From NCBI GenBank assembly GCA_023424215.1, contig JAFAEC010000219.1:1-13202 (forward strand): a DNA stretch of 13,202 nt, read 5' to 3'. The stretch comes from Pseudomonadota bacterium. Its GTDB lineage: Bacteria > Pseudomonadota > Alphaproteobacteria > Caulobacterales > Caulobacteraceae. A model generated the notes under the pieces. That model was not told the DNA's origin. It saw nothing but the letters and a program-made list of their open reading frames with translations, and ran no database searches. Shown here piece by piece: positions 1-5,999 of the stretch (position 1 is its first letter; the number at the start of each line of letters is the position of its first letter). A program made the position numbers and the translations under genes.

Positions 1-59
1 CCCCCCCCCCCCCCCCCCCCCCCCCGCCCCCGCCCCGCCCCCCGCGGCCGGGGGGGGCG
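1..59. other. Poly-C / low-complexity contig end
   Basis: The first 25 bases are all C. They are followed by C runs broken by single Gs, then a run of seven Gs at about 51-57. No reading frame here is believable. It may be a sequencing or library tailing artefact at a contig end, or a genuine low-complexity tract. The abrupt pure-C start favours the artefact reading. Confidence 0.7.
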
Positions 60-207
60 CGCGCCCGCCGCCTGAACACCGCCGGCGGCCTCGCCCCGAC
101 CCTTGGGCGCGGGTGTGGGCGGTTGATCCGGGCTCTTATCCTCTCCCGGACCCTCAGCCCGATAACAGGCATGCGCGCCGGGCCTGGGGCCCTATGGGTC
201 GGGGGGA

Positions 208-221
208 CTTCCACCGCTTCC
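208..221 (-). repeat. Repeat copy 1, minus orientation (CTTCCACCGCTTCC)
   Basis: Exact reverse complement of GGAAGCGGTGGAAG at 281-294 and identical to the copy at 358-371. It is one of four copies in about 240 bp upstream of the small terminase gene. Repeated, bidirectional copies suggest a binding site for a phage protein such as a replication initiator or small terminase. The binding partner is inference. Confidence 0.75.
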
Positions 222-270
222 GGTCGCCGCTTCCGTCGAAAGTTGAAGCCCTGCAACGGGATGGGTCCGC

Positions 271-299
271 GTGGAAGCGTGGAAGCGGTGGAAGCCGAC
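271..299 (+). repeat. Repeat copy 2 with three GTGGAAGC units
   Basis: GTGGAAGC occurs at 271-278, 279-286 and 288-295, so spaced 8 and 9 bases apart. The core GGAAGCGGTGGAAG lies at 281-294. The longer form to 299 (ending in CCGAC) matches 430-448 with one mismatch (GGAAGCGG versus GGAAGTGG). The close tandem spacing resembles iterons more than a chance match. Confidence 0.75.
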
Positions 300-344
300 C
301 CTCGGCCCATACGCGAGGCGCTCGGGCCTGAAACATCGCGCAAT

Positions 345-364
345 GTGGAAAAGTACACTTCCAC
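345..364. repeat. 20-bp imperfect palindrome GTGGAA-N8-TTCCAC
   Basis: The sequence GTGGAAAAGTACACTTCCAC has 6-bp perfect inverted arms (GTGGAA/TTCCAC) and a palindromic GTAC centre. Only the two base pairs on each side of the centre fail to match. It overlaps the repeat copy at 358-371 and uses the same GTGGAA half-site. The shape is that of an operator or a site for a dimeric DNA-binding protein. No regulator gene is in the window. Confidence 0.6.
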
Positions 365-371
365 CGCTTCC
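358..371 (-). repeat. Repeat copy 3, minus orientation (CTTCCACCGCTTCC)
   Basis: Identical 14-mer to 208-221. It shares its outer TTCCAC with the right arm of the palindrome at 345-364, so the palindrome and repeat family use the same half-site. Confidence 0.75.
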
Positions 372-429
372 ATGACTTCTATTTAACCCATCGCCCTGAA
401 AAATCGTCGAAACTCCTAGAAGCGGCCTC

Positions 430-448
430 GGAAGTGGTGGAAGCCGAC
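430..448 (+). repeat. Repeat copy 4, plus orientation
   Basis: GGAAGTGGTGGAAGCCGAC matches 281-299 at 18 of 19 bases. It ends 17 bases before the ATG of the small terminase gene. A protein bound here could affect translation or transcription of that gene, or mark a packaging site. This is inference. Confidence 0.7.
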
Positions 449-465
449 TAAAAAAGGGGCGTTTA

Positions 466-1089
466 ATGACAGGCGGGTTTGACCTGGTGGGCGGGCCGCC
501 GGCTCCGAAGCGGAGGGGTCGGCCGCCGGGGTCGAGGAACAAGCGGGCGCGGGACCTGGCGGCGTTCGTCGACGTCACCTGTGGCGGGACGGCCGCGCTG
601 CAGCTGGCGAAAGGGTGCATGGTCACCGTCGCCGAGGTGAAGGCGGCCGGCGGATCGTTGCAGCGGGCCGAGCTGGCCAAGGCGCGGGCCATGGTCGAGG
701 CCTTCGACCGCGAGGCCGCGCCGCTGGATCAGGACCTGCGCTCGATCGTCCGCCAGGAGCTGGCGGCGCTGATGCAGTCGGTCGAGGGGGCGAAGGCCTC
801 GGCCGTGGCCGGCCTGGTCGCCGCGGCCGTCGACCGGATGCAGAGCGGCCGGCGGCTGGACCTGCGCGCGGCGCTGGACCGCATGGCCGAGGACCGGCGG
901 GCCCTGCTGCCCTACACCGACCAGAAACAGGCGCAGAAGGTCGAGGTGAAGGACACCAGGGCGCCGCCGGTCATGGTGCTGGTCGGGGGATCCGTCGAGG
1001 GGCCAAAAGTCCAACAAATACAAGGGCCGGTGATCGAGGGGCTGGTGCAAGTCTCACCCTCAAAGTCTCACGGCGAGGAAGAAGGCTAG
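466..1089 (+). CDS. Phage terminase small subunit (probable)
   Basis: A 207-aa protein placed directly before the large terminase gene, where the DNA-recognition subunit of the packaging motor is expected. Residues about 15-27 form a basic AT-hook-like segment (KRRGRPPGSRNKR), suited to minor-groove DNA contact. The middle (about 65-145) is predicted mostly helical with Ala/Leu/Arg-rich heptad-like patterns. Residues 148-163 carry LPYTDQKQAQKVEVKD, a motif I recall from small-terminase-like podovirus proteins. The C-terminus is loosely composed and acidic. The ATG at 466 has only a weak AAGGGG-type purine stretch upstream. The product would bind the packaging site and load the large subunit onto phage DNA. 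The repeats before the gene are candidate targets. Role inferred from motif and position; no sequence search was possible. Confidence 0.75.
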   Translation: MTGGFDLVGGPPAPKRRGRPPGSRNKRARDLAAFVDVTCGGTAALQLAKGCMVTVAEVKAAGGSLQRAELAKARAMVEAFDREAAPLDQDLRSIVRQELAALMQSVEGAKASAVAGLVAAAVDRMQSGRRLDLRAALDRMAEDRRALLPYTDQKQAQKVEVKDTRAPPVMVLVGGSVEGPKVQQIQGPVIEGLVQVSPSKSHGEEEG

Positions 1090-1112
1090 GCGGTTCAACG
1101 GCTTGGCGCGCT

Positions 1113-1149
1113 CGGCCCGCTGACGGAAGATCAGCGGGCCGCCGCTTTT
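1113..1149 (+). terminator. Hairpin, candidate rho-independent terminator
   Basis: CGGCCCGCTGA (1113-1123) pairs perfectly with TCAGCGGGCCG (1131-1141) around a 7-base loop. CCGC and four Ts (1146-1149) follow. The stem is strong. The T tract is short and offset by 4 bases, so termination may be partial or the element may be an RNA-processing or stability hairpin. It lies 24 bases after the small terminase stop codon. Confidence 0.55.
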
Positions 1150-1164
1150 CCGGCCTGGGCCAGA

Positions 1165-1189
1165 CCCCCCCCGGGGGGGTCGACCCCCC
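1165..1189. repeat. Nested G/C homopolymer palindromes
   Basis: Eight Cs (1165-1172), seven Gs (1173-1179), TCGA, then six Cs (1184-1189). The G run can pair with either the left or the right C run, giving two mutually exclusive hairpins. GGGGGGTCGACCCCCC (1174-1189) is a perfect 16-bp palindrome. Such runs are also prone to sequencing and replication slippage. Confidence 0.6.
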
Positions 1190-1213
1190 GCCCCCCTTTT
1201 CGGCCCCCGCCCG

Positions 1214-1272
1214 TCTGTAGGAGGGGGGGCCAGTCTGACACGCACTGCATGCCTACGGCTTTATCCTACAGA
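1214..1272. repeat. 9-bp inverted repeat TCTGTAGGA ... TCCTACAGA
   Basis: The arms at 1214-1222 and 1264-1272 are exact reverse complements separated by 41 bases. GACAC (1237-1241) and GTGTC (1274-1278) add a second short complementary pair. The large spacing makes a simple hairpin less likely than a protein-binding pair or a composite site. It could be part of a packaging site. Nine bases in such GC-rich sequence could also be chance. Confidence 0.4.
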
Positions 1273-1289
1273 TGTGTCGGCGGCCGAAA

Positions 1290-1321
1290 CTCACCCGGTT
1301 GGCCAAGGGTCGGGGTGAGGG
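1290..1321 (+). promoter_or_regulatory. Hairpin overlapping the large terminase Shine-Dalgarno
   Basis: CTCACCC (1290-1296) is exactly complementary to GGGTGAG (1313-1319). The right arm overlaps the purine-rich ribosome binding site GGTGAGGG (1314-1321) that sits 6 bases before the ATG at 1328. The loop contains the palindrome TTGGCCAA (1299-1306). If it forms in the mRNA it would mask the ribosome binding site and limit terminase translation. This is inference from complementarity only. Confidence 0.45.
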
Positions 1322-1327
1322 TTGAGC

Positions 1328-2854
1328 ATGAGCCTGGGCGAACCGCAGAAGCAGTTTGGCTGGACCCCGGCGGGGCCGGTGGCCGAGGCCTATGGCCTCA
1401 GTCGGGCCCCGATCAGCGTAATCGTCGGGCCTACGGGTGGGGGAAAGACGACGGAGAGCATCCGTCGCACGATCCGCGTCGCTCAATGGCAGCACCCTAG
1501 CCCCATCGACGGGATCCGCAAGGCCCGAACGGTGATCATCGCCCCGACCTTCCGAAAGCTGTGGGACCAGTTCATCCCGAGCTATCGCGAGGAGATAAAA
1601 TGGCACGACAAGGGCTGGAAAGGCGGCGTCGGCGAGCCCTGCGAACATATCTATGACTTCATGTGGCAGGACGACCATGGCCGCGATATCGGCCGGGTGC
1701 ACGTCGAGGTCCTGTTCCGGGCGCCGGGCGATGGCGACCTGGAGGAGTTCTTCCGGGGCCTGCAGACGACCTGCATCCACTTCCCCGAGGCCGACACCCA
1801 CGAAACGCAGGACCTGTTCTCGCTGGCCTCGAACCGCACCGGCCGCTACCCGCCGCCCTATGACCGGCCCGACCCGTCGCTGGGCCTGCCCGACGCCTAC
1901 GAGGGGGTCAGCGCCGACGCCAACGCCCCGATCATCGACAGCTGGTTTCACAAGCGGTTCTTCATCGAGAACCGGCCGTCCGACCGGCTGTTCCTGCAAC
2001 CGCCGGGCTATGATCCGACCACGGCCGACGGTTTTCACCCTCTGGCCGAGAACATGGTCAACCTGCGCAAGTACAAGCGCGAGTATTACAAGGAAAAGGC
2101 GGCCACCCACGAGCCGTGGGACGTAGCTCGACTGCTGCAGAACAAGCCGGGCTACAGTCGACACGGCCAGCCGGTGCACCCGGATTTCGACGTCACCACC
2201 ATGGTGGCCAAGGAAGGCCTGCAGGCCGACCCCGACAGCATGATGGTGATCGGCATCGACGCCGGATCGAACACCCTGAAGCACGCGGCCGTGTTCCTGC
2301 AGCGCAGCTGGGGAGGCCAGATCAGGGGGCTGTCCGAAGTCGTCCCCGACGGGCAGTCGGACATCATGGAATTCGGGGCCGAGGTCCGGCGGGTGCGCGA
2401 GACGCGCTTCCGGCACGTCAAGAACGCCGTGATTTTCGTCGATCCGGCCGCGCGGGGGCAGTCGGCCATGCGCCGCGGCGTCACCTGGGCGCAGGTGCTG
2501 CAGCAGGTGACCGGGATCGAGGTCCAGCTGGCCCCCTCGCAGGACCCGAGGGTGCGCCGAACGGCCGTCGACCAGGCGCTGAAGCATCGGGTGGGGCCGC
2601 ACGACGCCGGCATGGTGCTGTCGGGGCCGGACATGCCCAAGACGGTCGCCGCCATGGCCGGCGGCTATCGCTTCAAGCGCACCGGCGACAAGATTTCGCC
2701 GACCCCGGAGAAGGACGACGCCTCGCAGCCGGCCGACGCGCTGCAGTACGGCACGTTGGGCCTGAACGGGGTGGGCCTGATCGAAGGCCGGTTTATCCAC
2801 CCCGAGGCCGAGGCCGCCGATACTGGCTCCCATGGGCATCTTCTGCCCGATTGA
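1328..2854 (+). CDS. Phage terminase large subunit (ATPase-nuclease packaging motor)
   Basis: A 508-aa protein that drives DNA into the procapsid through the portal and cuts concatemers. The N-terminal ATPase has a clear Walker A, GPTGGGKT (residues 34-41). A hydrophobic strand ending CIHFPEAD (149-156) fits the Walker B/catalytic-glutamate position with E154. The C-terminal RNase H-like nuclease has three spaced acidic motifs: GIDAG (D311), VDPAA (D372) and ADALQY (D470), as in TerL nucleases. The chosen ATG at 1328 has GGTGAGGG at 1314-1321. A TTG at 1322 would add two residues but fits the ribosome binding site less well. Length is normal for the family. It is not obviously of the T7 gp19 type, which separates this phage from the T7 core group despite T7-like tail genes. 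Confidence 0.93.
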   Translation: MSLGEPQKQFGWTPAGPVAEAYGLSRAPISVIVGPTGGGKTTESIRRTIRVAQWQHPSPIDGIRKARTVIIAPTFRKLWDQFIPSYREEIKWHDKGWKGGVGEPCEHIYDFMWQDDHGRDIGRVHVEVLFRAPGDGDLEEFFRGLQTTCIHFPEADTHETQDLFSLASNRTGRYPPPYDRPDPSLGLPDAYEGVSADANAPIIDSWFHKRFFIENRPSDRLFLQPPGYDPTTADGFHPLAENMVNLRKYKREYYKEKAATHEPWDVARLLQNKPGYSRHGQPVHPDFDVTTMVAKEGLQADPDSMMVIGIDAGSNTLKHAAVFLQRSWGGQIRGLSEVVPDGQSDIMEFGAEVRRVRETRFRHVKNAVIFVDPAARGQSAMRRGVTWAQVLQQVTGIEVQLAPSQDPRVRRTAVDQALKHRVGPHDAGMVLSGPDMPKTVAAMAGGYRFKRTGDKISPTPEKDDASQPADALQYGTLGLNGVGLIEGRFIHPEAEAADTGSHGHLLPD

Positions 2855-2865
2855 GCCGTCGAAGC

Positions 2866-3048
2866 ATGTTCAACCGACCGAAAGCGCCAAAGCCGCTGGC
2901 TCAGCCGGACCCGGCGGACGTCGACAACCGGCGTGGGACCGAGCGCCGCGCCCGCCTGGCGACCGGCGGGACGCAATCGACCCTGCTGGCCACGGCCATG
3001 GAGCGCGCCGCCGCCGATCCGTCCAACCGCCTGCGGCGCGGGGACTGA
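2866..3048 (+). CDS. Small 60-aa phage protein between terminase and portal
   Basis: Starts 11 bases after the large terminase stop and ends 6 bases before the portal start. The 60-aa product starts MFNRPKAPKP, is Pro-rich and then highly basic (NRRGTERRARLATGGTQST, about residues 21-39), and ends RLRRGD. I recall small basic proteins with an N-terminal Pro/Lys segment and an RR-A-GG-ST core at this position in other podoviruses. Their function is not known to me. The ribosome binding site is weak, so translation may be coupled to the terminase gene. It is in the same reading frame as the portal gene, separated by TGA and two codons. A structural or assembly role is inference from position alone. 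Confidence 0.65.
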   Translation: MFNRPKAPKPLAQPDPADVDNRRGTERRARLATGGTQSTLLATAMERAAADPSNRLRRGD

Positions 3049-3054
3049 CCGCCG

Positions 3055-4719
3055 GTGAAAACGACCGATCCCGTCAAGCTGATCGACCGGGCCTTCGACG
3101 ACATGAAGGCCCACAAGGCCCTGCGCGAGGCGGAATTCCAGCTGATCGCGGACCATTTCATGCCGCGCAAGGATTTCAGCCTGACGCAGCGGCACGGCGA
3201 CCTGCGCCGCCGGCGTCTGACGTCGTCCGTACCGGCGGTGTCGCACCGCAACAGCGCGGCCATGCTGGTCAGCTACCTGATCGACCCGACCAACCCCTTC
3301 ATCCTGCCGAACGTCGAGAACGCCCTGGTGGCGGCCGGCCGTTCGACGCGGCTGGGCGCCCGGGCCAGCGACTTCCTCGACAATGTGCGCTGGGCCATCC
3401 ACCAGCGGATGATGCGGCCCAAGTCCGGCTTCCTGTCGGGCGCCTCGCGCCTGGCGCTGGAGCTGTGGGGCTTCGGAACCGGGGTCATGTGGACCGGCCA
3501 CAAGCGCGGCTTCGGCCCGGTCTATCAGACGCGCCCGCTGCGCAGCTGCTGGATCAGGACCAACGGCGACGGCGAGGTGGACACGGTCTATTACGAGTTC
3601 GAACCGACCCTGTCGTGGGTGCTGGGGCGGTTCCCGCTGGCGCGCTACGTCGACAAGTGGGCCGACGCCGACGAGAACAAGCTGCGCGAGCGGGTGAAGA
3701 TCCTGCATTGCGTCGAGCCTCGCCCCGGCGGCCGGTTCGGCGCGGCGCGCGAGAACAAGCCCTATGCCGAGCGGTTCGCCTGTCTCGAGGCCAAGGTCAT
3801 TCTGGAGGAAAACGGCTACGACAGCTTCCCCTACGCCGTGCCGCGGCTGGAGGTGGAGAACGGGTCCGATTACGGCACCGGCCGATGCTGGCACGCCCTG
3901 CCGGACGCCATCGGGCTGTCGACGCTGCAGCAGGGGATCGAGAACGCCGTCGACCTGAAGGTGGCGCCGCCCTACGTCCAGCCCAAGCGCATGTTCGCCA
4001 AGCCGCTGGACCGCCGCCCGGGGGCGGTGAACACCTATGACCCCGGCCAGCTGGGGTTCATGGACGCCAAGACGGCCCTGCAGCGGCTGGACCTGGCCGG
4101 CGATATCGGCGTGGGCCTGCAGTACCACGACCGGCTGATCCAGAACGTCGAGAGCGCGATGCTGGTCGACTGGATGCGGCTGCGTGAAAGCGGCAACGTC
4201 ACCGCCGAGGAGATCATCGAGCGCCGCAACCTGCGGGTCGGGATCATGAGCGCCCACGTGCCGGGCATCGACCGCGAGTGGATGGGCGTCGTGGCCGAGC
4301 GCACGGCCGAAATCCTGCTGAAGGAGGGCGACCTGGGCGAGGTCCCGGCCGAGCTGTCGGGCGCGAGCCTGGAATGGGACTACGCCGGGCCGCTGGCGCG
4401 GGCGCAGATGCAGCGCCAGGCCGAGGCCTTCGACCGCATGTTCGACCGGATGATGAAGGCCAAGGAGCTGGACCCCACGGCCCCCTATGTCCTGAACATT
4501 CTGGAGGGCCTGCGCGCCTGCGCCGAGGCCGAGGGCCTGCCGATCGGCACCCTGCGCTCGCGCGAGGACGTCGAGGCCCTGACCGAGGCCGAGGCCGAGA
4601 AGGCCGAGACGGCCGAGCAGCTGCAGGCGGCGCAGATGGCGGCCGGGGCGTTGCGCGACGGGGCGCAGGGCATGGCCAGCATGATGAACGCCGGCCAGCC
4701 CGCGGCCATGGCGGCCTGA
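3055..4719 (+). CDS. Portal protein (head-to-tail connector, T7 gp8-like)
   Basis: A 554-aa protein matching the head-to-tail connecting family of podoviruses (T7 gp8 type), which forms the dodecameric ring at one capsid vertex for DNA entry, exit and tail attachment. The N-terminal region reads as the usual helical start (EFQLIADHFMPRKDF, about 27-41), followed by the long mixed clip/wing region. The last ~50 residues (about 502-540) are Glu/Ala-rich and probably coiled-coil, typical of the crown or barrel. The GTG start at 3055 has GGGGAC at 3040-3045. The in-frame stop of the preceding gene at 3046-3048 limits any upstream extension. The next in-frame ATG would lose conserved N-terminal sequence. 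The length is normal for this family. Confidence 0.88.
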   Translation: MKTTDPVKLIDRAFDDMKAHKALREAEFQLIADHFMPRKDFSLTQRHGDLRRRRLTSSVPAVSHRNSAAMLVSYLIDPTNPFILPNVENALVAAGRSTRLGARASDFLDNVRWAIHQRMMRPKSGFLSGASRLALELWGFGTGVMWTGHKRGFGPVYQTRPLRSCWIRTNGDGEVDTVYYEFEPTLSWVLGRFPLARYVDKWADADENKLRERVKILHCVEPRPGGRFGAARENKPYAERFACLEAKVILEENGYDSFPYAVPRLEVENGSDYGTGRCWHALPDAIGLSTLQQGIENAVDLKVAPPYVQPKRMFAKPLDRRPGAVNTYDPGQLGFMDAKTALQRLDLAGDIGVGLQYHDRLIQNVESAMLVDWMRLRESGNVTAEEIIERRNLRVGIMSAHVPGIDREWMGVVAERTAEILLKEGDLGEVPAELSGASLEWDYAGPLARAQMQRQAEAFDRMFDRMMKAKELDPTAPYVLNILEGLRACAEAEGLPIGTLRSREDVEALTEAEAEKAETAEQLQAAQMAAGALRDGAQGMASMMNAGQPAAMAA

Positions 4720-4720
4720 C

Positions 4721-5104
4721 ATGACGGAACGCGCCTACGCCTACGTCGATCACGCGCGGCTGGTCGCCGATCTGCAGGCCGAGGACGACGCCGCCATCGG
4801 CTGGGCCTATCGCAGCCTGTTCGACAGCCAGCTGGGGCGGCTGGTGCTGACCCACCAGCTGTCCGAGGCCGGCGTAGGGCAGTGGCGCGACCGGAAGATG
4901 GATGCGCTGGAGCGGGCCCACCTAGACGGCGAGGCCCACCACGCCCTGAGACTGCTGGATCACGCGGGCTTCGGCCCGATCAGCGCGGCGCACCTGATCG
5001 CCGCGAACACCCTGGAAGGACAGGACCATGACGGACGCGACGGAAGCTCTGGAGACGGGCGGTTCAGCGGAGCAGACCCCGACGGGGTCCTCGACCCCGG
5101 CTGA
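4721..5104 (+). CDS. Hypothetical protein between portal and scaffold
   Basis: A 127-aa protein starting one base after the portal stop, so probably translated by coupling. Residues 1-100 look like real protein: predicted helical, with regular Leu spacing and several His and Trp residues (DHARLVADLQAEDDAAIGWAYR at 10-31 is amphipathic). From about residue 103 on, the sequence becomes Asp/Gly/Ser-rich, exactly where the gene overlaps the scaffold gene in another frame (5028-5104, 77 bases). That tail is probably shaped by the scaffold coding constraint. I do not recognise a family. A chaperone, assembly or minor head role is guesswork from location. Confidence 0.7.
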   Translation: MTERAYAYVDHARLVADLQAEDDAAIGWAYRSLFDSQLGRLVLTHQLSEAGVGQWRDRKMDALERAHLDGEAHHALRLLDHAGFGPISAAHLIAANTLEGQDHDGRDGSSGDGRFSGADPDGVLDPG

Positions 5105-5999
5105 CGCCGCCGGCGCGGACGCCGGCAAGGGCGGCAAGACCGCCGACGCGGGCAAGGCGACGGACAAGAAGGGCCCGTCGGCCGAGGCGAGCGGCGACAA
5201 GGGGGCGGGCGATCCGCCGCCCTGGTACGAGGCCCTGCCCGACGACCTGAAGGGCGAAAAGACCATCCTGCGCCACGCCAACCTGGAGGACGCCGTGCGC
5301 GCCCTGGTCGGCGCGGAGAAGCGGCTGGGCGTGCCGGCCGACCAGCTGGTGCGCCTCCCGACCAAGCCCGAGGAGATGGGCGACCTGTACCGCAAGCTGG
5401 GCGCGCCAGAGACGCCGGACGGCTACAAGATCGAACTGCCCGAGAACGCCAGCGACGAGGACAAGGCGGCGGCCAGGTCGTTCGCCGAGCACATGCACAA
5501 GTCGGGGCCGTTCCCGCCGGGCTTCGTCGAGGCGGCGCTGCAGTGGAACAATCAGCAGGCCGAGGCCGCCAGCGAGGCGCTGGCGAAGGCACAGGAGGCG
5601 GACAAGGCCGAGGGCGAGGCCTTCCTGAAGAAGGAGCTGGGCGCCGCCTACGATCCCGAGATGGCCGCCGTCGGCAAGCTGCTGAACGACCTTGGCGGCA
5701 AGGAGCTGATGGAGGAGCTGAGAACCAAGGGGTTCGGCAGCAACCGCCAGCTGATGCTGGCCCTGCACAAGGTGGTCGAGCGGGTCGGCGAGCCGTCGAC
5801 GCTGGAGGGCAACCGCGACGCCCGCGACGCGCCGGGCCGCCTGACCCGCGGCCAGGCCAAGGCGGCGCTGGAGACGCTGGAGAACGACCCCCTCAAGGGC
5901 AAGGCCCTGCGCGACAGCAGCCACCCGATGCACAAGTCCGTGCTGGCCGAGCGCACCCGGCTGGCGCGCATGGCCGAGGGGATCGACCCCGACGCTTGA
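5028..5999 (+). CDS. Capsid scaffolding (assembly) protein
   Basis: A 323-aa protein preceded by an excellent ribosome binding site (GGAAGGACAGG, about 5013-5024). It lies immediately before the major capsid gene, the standard scaffold position. Residues 1-65 are Ala/Gly/Lys/Thr/Asp-rich and disordered. WYEALPDDLKG (66-76) and LVRLPTKPEEMGDLYRKLG (108-126) followed by PETPDGYKI resemble motifs seen in podovirus scaffold proteins. Residues about 170-205 are Ala/Glu/Lys-rich and probably coiled-coil. A basic helical C-terminus (about 270-318) suits the usual capsid-binding tail. It would line the inside of the procapsid and leave before or during packaging. No protease motif is visible, so exit rather than self-cleavage is assumed. 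Confidence 0.85.
   Translation: MTDATEALETGGSAEQTPTGSSTPADAAGADAGKGGKTADAGKATDKKGPSAEASGDKGAGDPPPWYEALPDDLKGEKTILRHANLEDAVRALVGAEKRLGVPADQLVRLPTKPEEMGDLYRKLGAPETPDGYKIELPENASDEDKAAARSFAEHMHKSGPFPPGFVEAALQWNNQQAEAASEALAKAQEADKAEGEAFLKKELGAAYDPEMAAVGKLLNDLGGKELMEELRTKGFGSNRQLMLALHKVVERVGEPSTLEGNRDARDAPGRLTRGQAKAALETLENDPLKGKALRDSSHPMHKSVLAERTRLARMAEGIDPDA

Larger units (their letters stand above)
60..465. other. Non-coding region upstream of small terminase
   Basis: About 400 bases without a convincing gene. The short frames at 113-331, 123-386 and on the minus strand lack ribosome binding sites and family-like sequence. The left part (60-200) is GC-rich and could hold the end of an upstream gene that cannot be recognised. 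The right part (about 340-470) is clearly more AT-rich than the rest of the window. It carries the GGAAGCGGTGGAAG-type repeats and a GTAC-centred palindrome annotated separately. Its position just before the small terminase is where packaging (pac/cos), replication-origin or late-promoter signals often sit in phages. Which of these applies is not visible. Confidence 0.6.
1090..1327. other. Structured gap between small and large terminase genes
   Basis: A 238-bp spacer, unusually long for genes that are often adjacent. It holds a perfect 11-bp hairpin at 1113-1141, C8/G7/C6 homopolymer runs at 1165-1189, a 9-bp inverted repeat with 41 bases between the arms (1214-1222 and 1264-1272), and a hairpin covering the large terminase ribosome binding site. 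No believable gene is present. A minus-strand frame at 1060-1245 is low-complexity and has no family features. Confidence 0.65.

Noticed and set aside
113..386. Two overlapping short + strand open frames before the small terminase
   Set aside because: They run through the repeat cluster, have no ribosome binding site and read as Arg/Gly/Ser low-complexity.
1322..1327. TTG start two codons before the large terminase ATG
   Set aside because: The ATG at 1328 is correctly spaced from GGTGAGGG. TTG would touch the ribosome binding site.
1253..2839. 528-codon minus-strand open frame opposite the large terminase
   Set aside because: The + strand has clear ATPase and nuclease motifs. The antisense product is a low-complexity shadow.
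2665..4722. 685-codon minus-strand open frame opposite the portal
   Set aside because: Same composition effect. The His/Gly/Arg-rich sequence has no domain pattern, and it spans two genes on the other strand.
4278..4724. Alternative + strand frame inside the end of the portal gene
   Set aside because: Gly/Arg-rich shadow frame without a ribosome binding site. The portal frame carries the family-like sequence.
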